Source: Roseburia sp. 1XD42-69
Lineage (GTDB): Bacteria > Bacillota > Clostridia > Lachnospirales > Lachnospiraceae
Assembly: GCF_003612565.1 (NCBI RefSeq)
Contig: NZ_RAZG01000002.1
Coordinates: 62,001-126,000 of the forward strand
Direction: 5' to 3'
DNA: 64,000 nucleotides
Shown here: positions 63,375 to 64,000 of the stretch, piece after piece
Layout: each line of letters begins with the position of its first letter
Numbering within the stretch: position 1 is the stretch's first letter
The notes under the pieces: model-generated
Database searches by the model: none
The model's input: only the letters and a program-made list of their open reading frames with translations
Told to the model about the DNA's origin: nothing
Made by a program: the position numbers and the translations under genes

Positions 63375-63555
63375 ATAAATTCCTGGGATGTTCGATACCC
63401 TGCTATTTTGAACCTACATTTTATTTTAGGGTTCCCTATATTGCAGATTGGATGTCAGGCCGCCGTTTGCAGCGGAAGGCAGAAGAGATGCTGCGGTTAC
63501 CCACCTAGCTCTGGCTAGGCGTCAAAATTGCAGGAAACGGCATTTTGGGTTTTTG
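63375..63555 (+). ncRNA. ssrS: 6S RNA
   Basis: About 180 nt behind a strong promoter, with no open frame. The 5' part CCTGGGATGTTCG matches the conserved opening of 6S RNA (E. coli CUGAGAUGUUCG). Bases 63382-63392 pair over 11 positions with GGCATTTTGGG at 63539-63549 (with G-U pairs) to close a long rod. Inside are CTGC/GCAG and GAACC/GGTTC pairs, a hairpin GCCGCCG-TTTGCAG-CGGAAGGC and a hairpin CCTAGC/GCTAGG. A T run follows at 63550. 6S RNA binds RNA polymerase by imitating an open promoter. Exact ends are estimates. Confidence 0.82.
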
Positions 63556-63693
63556 TAAAGTACGAAAGAGAAATACATAAGGCACAAAAGATTTGGTACA
63601 AAAGAAAAATGTTTTATGTACAAGGGATAAACGATGTAAGTACTTTAAGATTTACAAAATATACGCAGGAAAAAGAAGAAGAGAACAAAAGAG

Positions 63694-63726
63694 AGAGAAG
63701 CTGCTGTTACAGTGGCTTCTCTTTTA
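63694..63726 (+). terminator. Terminator-like hairpin upstream of the last gene
   Basis: AGAGAAGC (63694-63701) with GCTTCTCT (63715-63722) plus inner CTG/CAG pairing and T residues. The stretch 63556-63693 before it is A-rich and shows no gene. Confidence 0.65.
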
Positions 63727-63761
63727 GGTTCGGCTTTTTACGGGAAGGGAAGGTAAAAATA

Positions 63762-64000
63762 TTGCGGAGACAGAGAAATAGATACAGAGTGAGAAAAAGG
63801 GTGCAGCGCCTGGAGAAGAGGCAGGAAGACAAAAAGCTTTTTGCTATGATGATAATTGTGGCAGTTTTGGGAGCCATTGCAGTTTGCCTTATAATAAAAA
63901 ATCAAAAAGGTACGGTTACATACCAATATTGTCAGGAGTATGTTATGACAGAAGAACTGCCTTATCTTATGGATTTCTGCTATTATTCCTCTGATGAATG
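63762..64000 (+). CDS. Unidentified membrane-anchored protein, 3' truncated by window edge
   Basis: TTG start with a GGAAGG site about 9 bases upstream. The first 79 codons are open to the window end. A very basic N-terminus (RRQRNRYRVRKRVQRLEKRQ) precedes one membrane span (about 28-45) and the start of an outside domain (TYQYCQEYVMTEELPYLMDF). Inside-positive topology suggests a type II membrane protein. The family cannot be told from this part. Confidence 0.6.
   Translation, partial: MRRQRNRYRVRKRVQRLEKRQEDKKLFAMMIIVAVLGAIAVCLIIKNQKGTVTYQYCQEYVMTEELPYLMDFCYYSSDE

Overview
The window reads as chromosomal core DNA from a strict anaerobe in the Clostridia, most likely a Lachnospiraceae member. 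The reasons are an Rnf complex in the order CDGEAB, a biotin-dependent sodium-pump decarboxylase cluster, a GerW sporulation protein, CIRCE-controlled groESL, a ZapA/U32 peptidase/SEDS/PBP neighbourhood, AGGAGG-type ribosome sites nearly everywhere and moderate GC content. Coding density is high, most genes lie on the + strand, and many neighbours overlap by 1-20 nt. No tRNA, rRNA, CRISPR array or intact mobile element was seen.

Layout. 1-909: 3' part of a D,D-carboxypeptidase. 1055-6241: five-gene cluster with two different carboxyltransferases, a lipoprotein-type gamma subunit, a biotin carrier and the membrane beta subunit, behind a good promoter and a Rex-like operator. 6463-10063: two tandem chemoreceptors. 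10187-15740: RpiR-type regulator, flavoprotein, cmk, ispH, rpsA, cheR. 15839-16930 (-): YprB-like nuclease. 17131-22138: rnfCDGEAB. 22299-25984: MATE transporter, M15 peptidase, iron alcohol dehydrogenase with a second Rex-like operator. 26144-26438: transposase remnant. 26508-28507 (-): DHH phosphoesterase and ApbE, the enzyme that flavinylates Rnf subunits. 28691-31397: proB, 5-formyl-THF cyclo-ligase, proA. 31344-31561 (-): holin-like toxin locus. 31770-36451: miaB, an EetA/EetB-like pair, ruvAB, zapA. 36539-43888: U32 peptidase, SEDS protein, PBP, NUDIX, small unknowns, GerW. 43951-46398: rpmB (-), Asp23 protein, DAK2 kinase. 46410-50855: recG, a small membrane protein, HAD phosphatase, DUF2974. 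51105-53028: groESL. 53168-59207: L,D-transpeptidase, AP2/HNH-like protein (-), thrC, CheX-like and CheY-like pair (-), membrane protein. 59281-63107: citrate synthase (-), cdd, pckA. 63192-63555: MITE-like repeat and 6S RNA. 63762-64000: start of an unidentified membrane protein.

How it fits together. The energy genes form a theme: PEP carboxykinase and citrate synthase handle oxaloacetate, the decarboxylase cluster links carboxyl transfer to membrane ion gradients, Rnf couples ferredoxin and NAD to an ion gradient, ApbE matures Rnf, and the alcohol dehydrogenase disposes of NADH. Rex-like operators at two of these units suggest shared NADH/NAD control.

The least explained items are the holin-like toxin locus, whose Shine-Dalgarno is well spaced only for an ATA codon; the proB/apbE divergent promoter with shared palindromic -35 and a 39-bp dyad; the AP2/HNH-like protein; the mixed 12S/5S/1.3S-like decarboxylase cluster; and the MITE-like repeat, which has a mini-copy elsewhere in the window.
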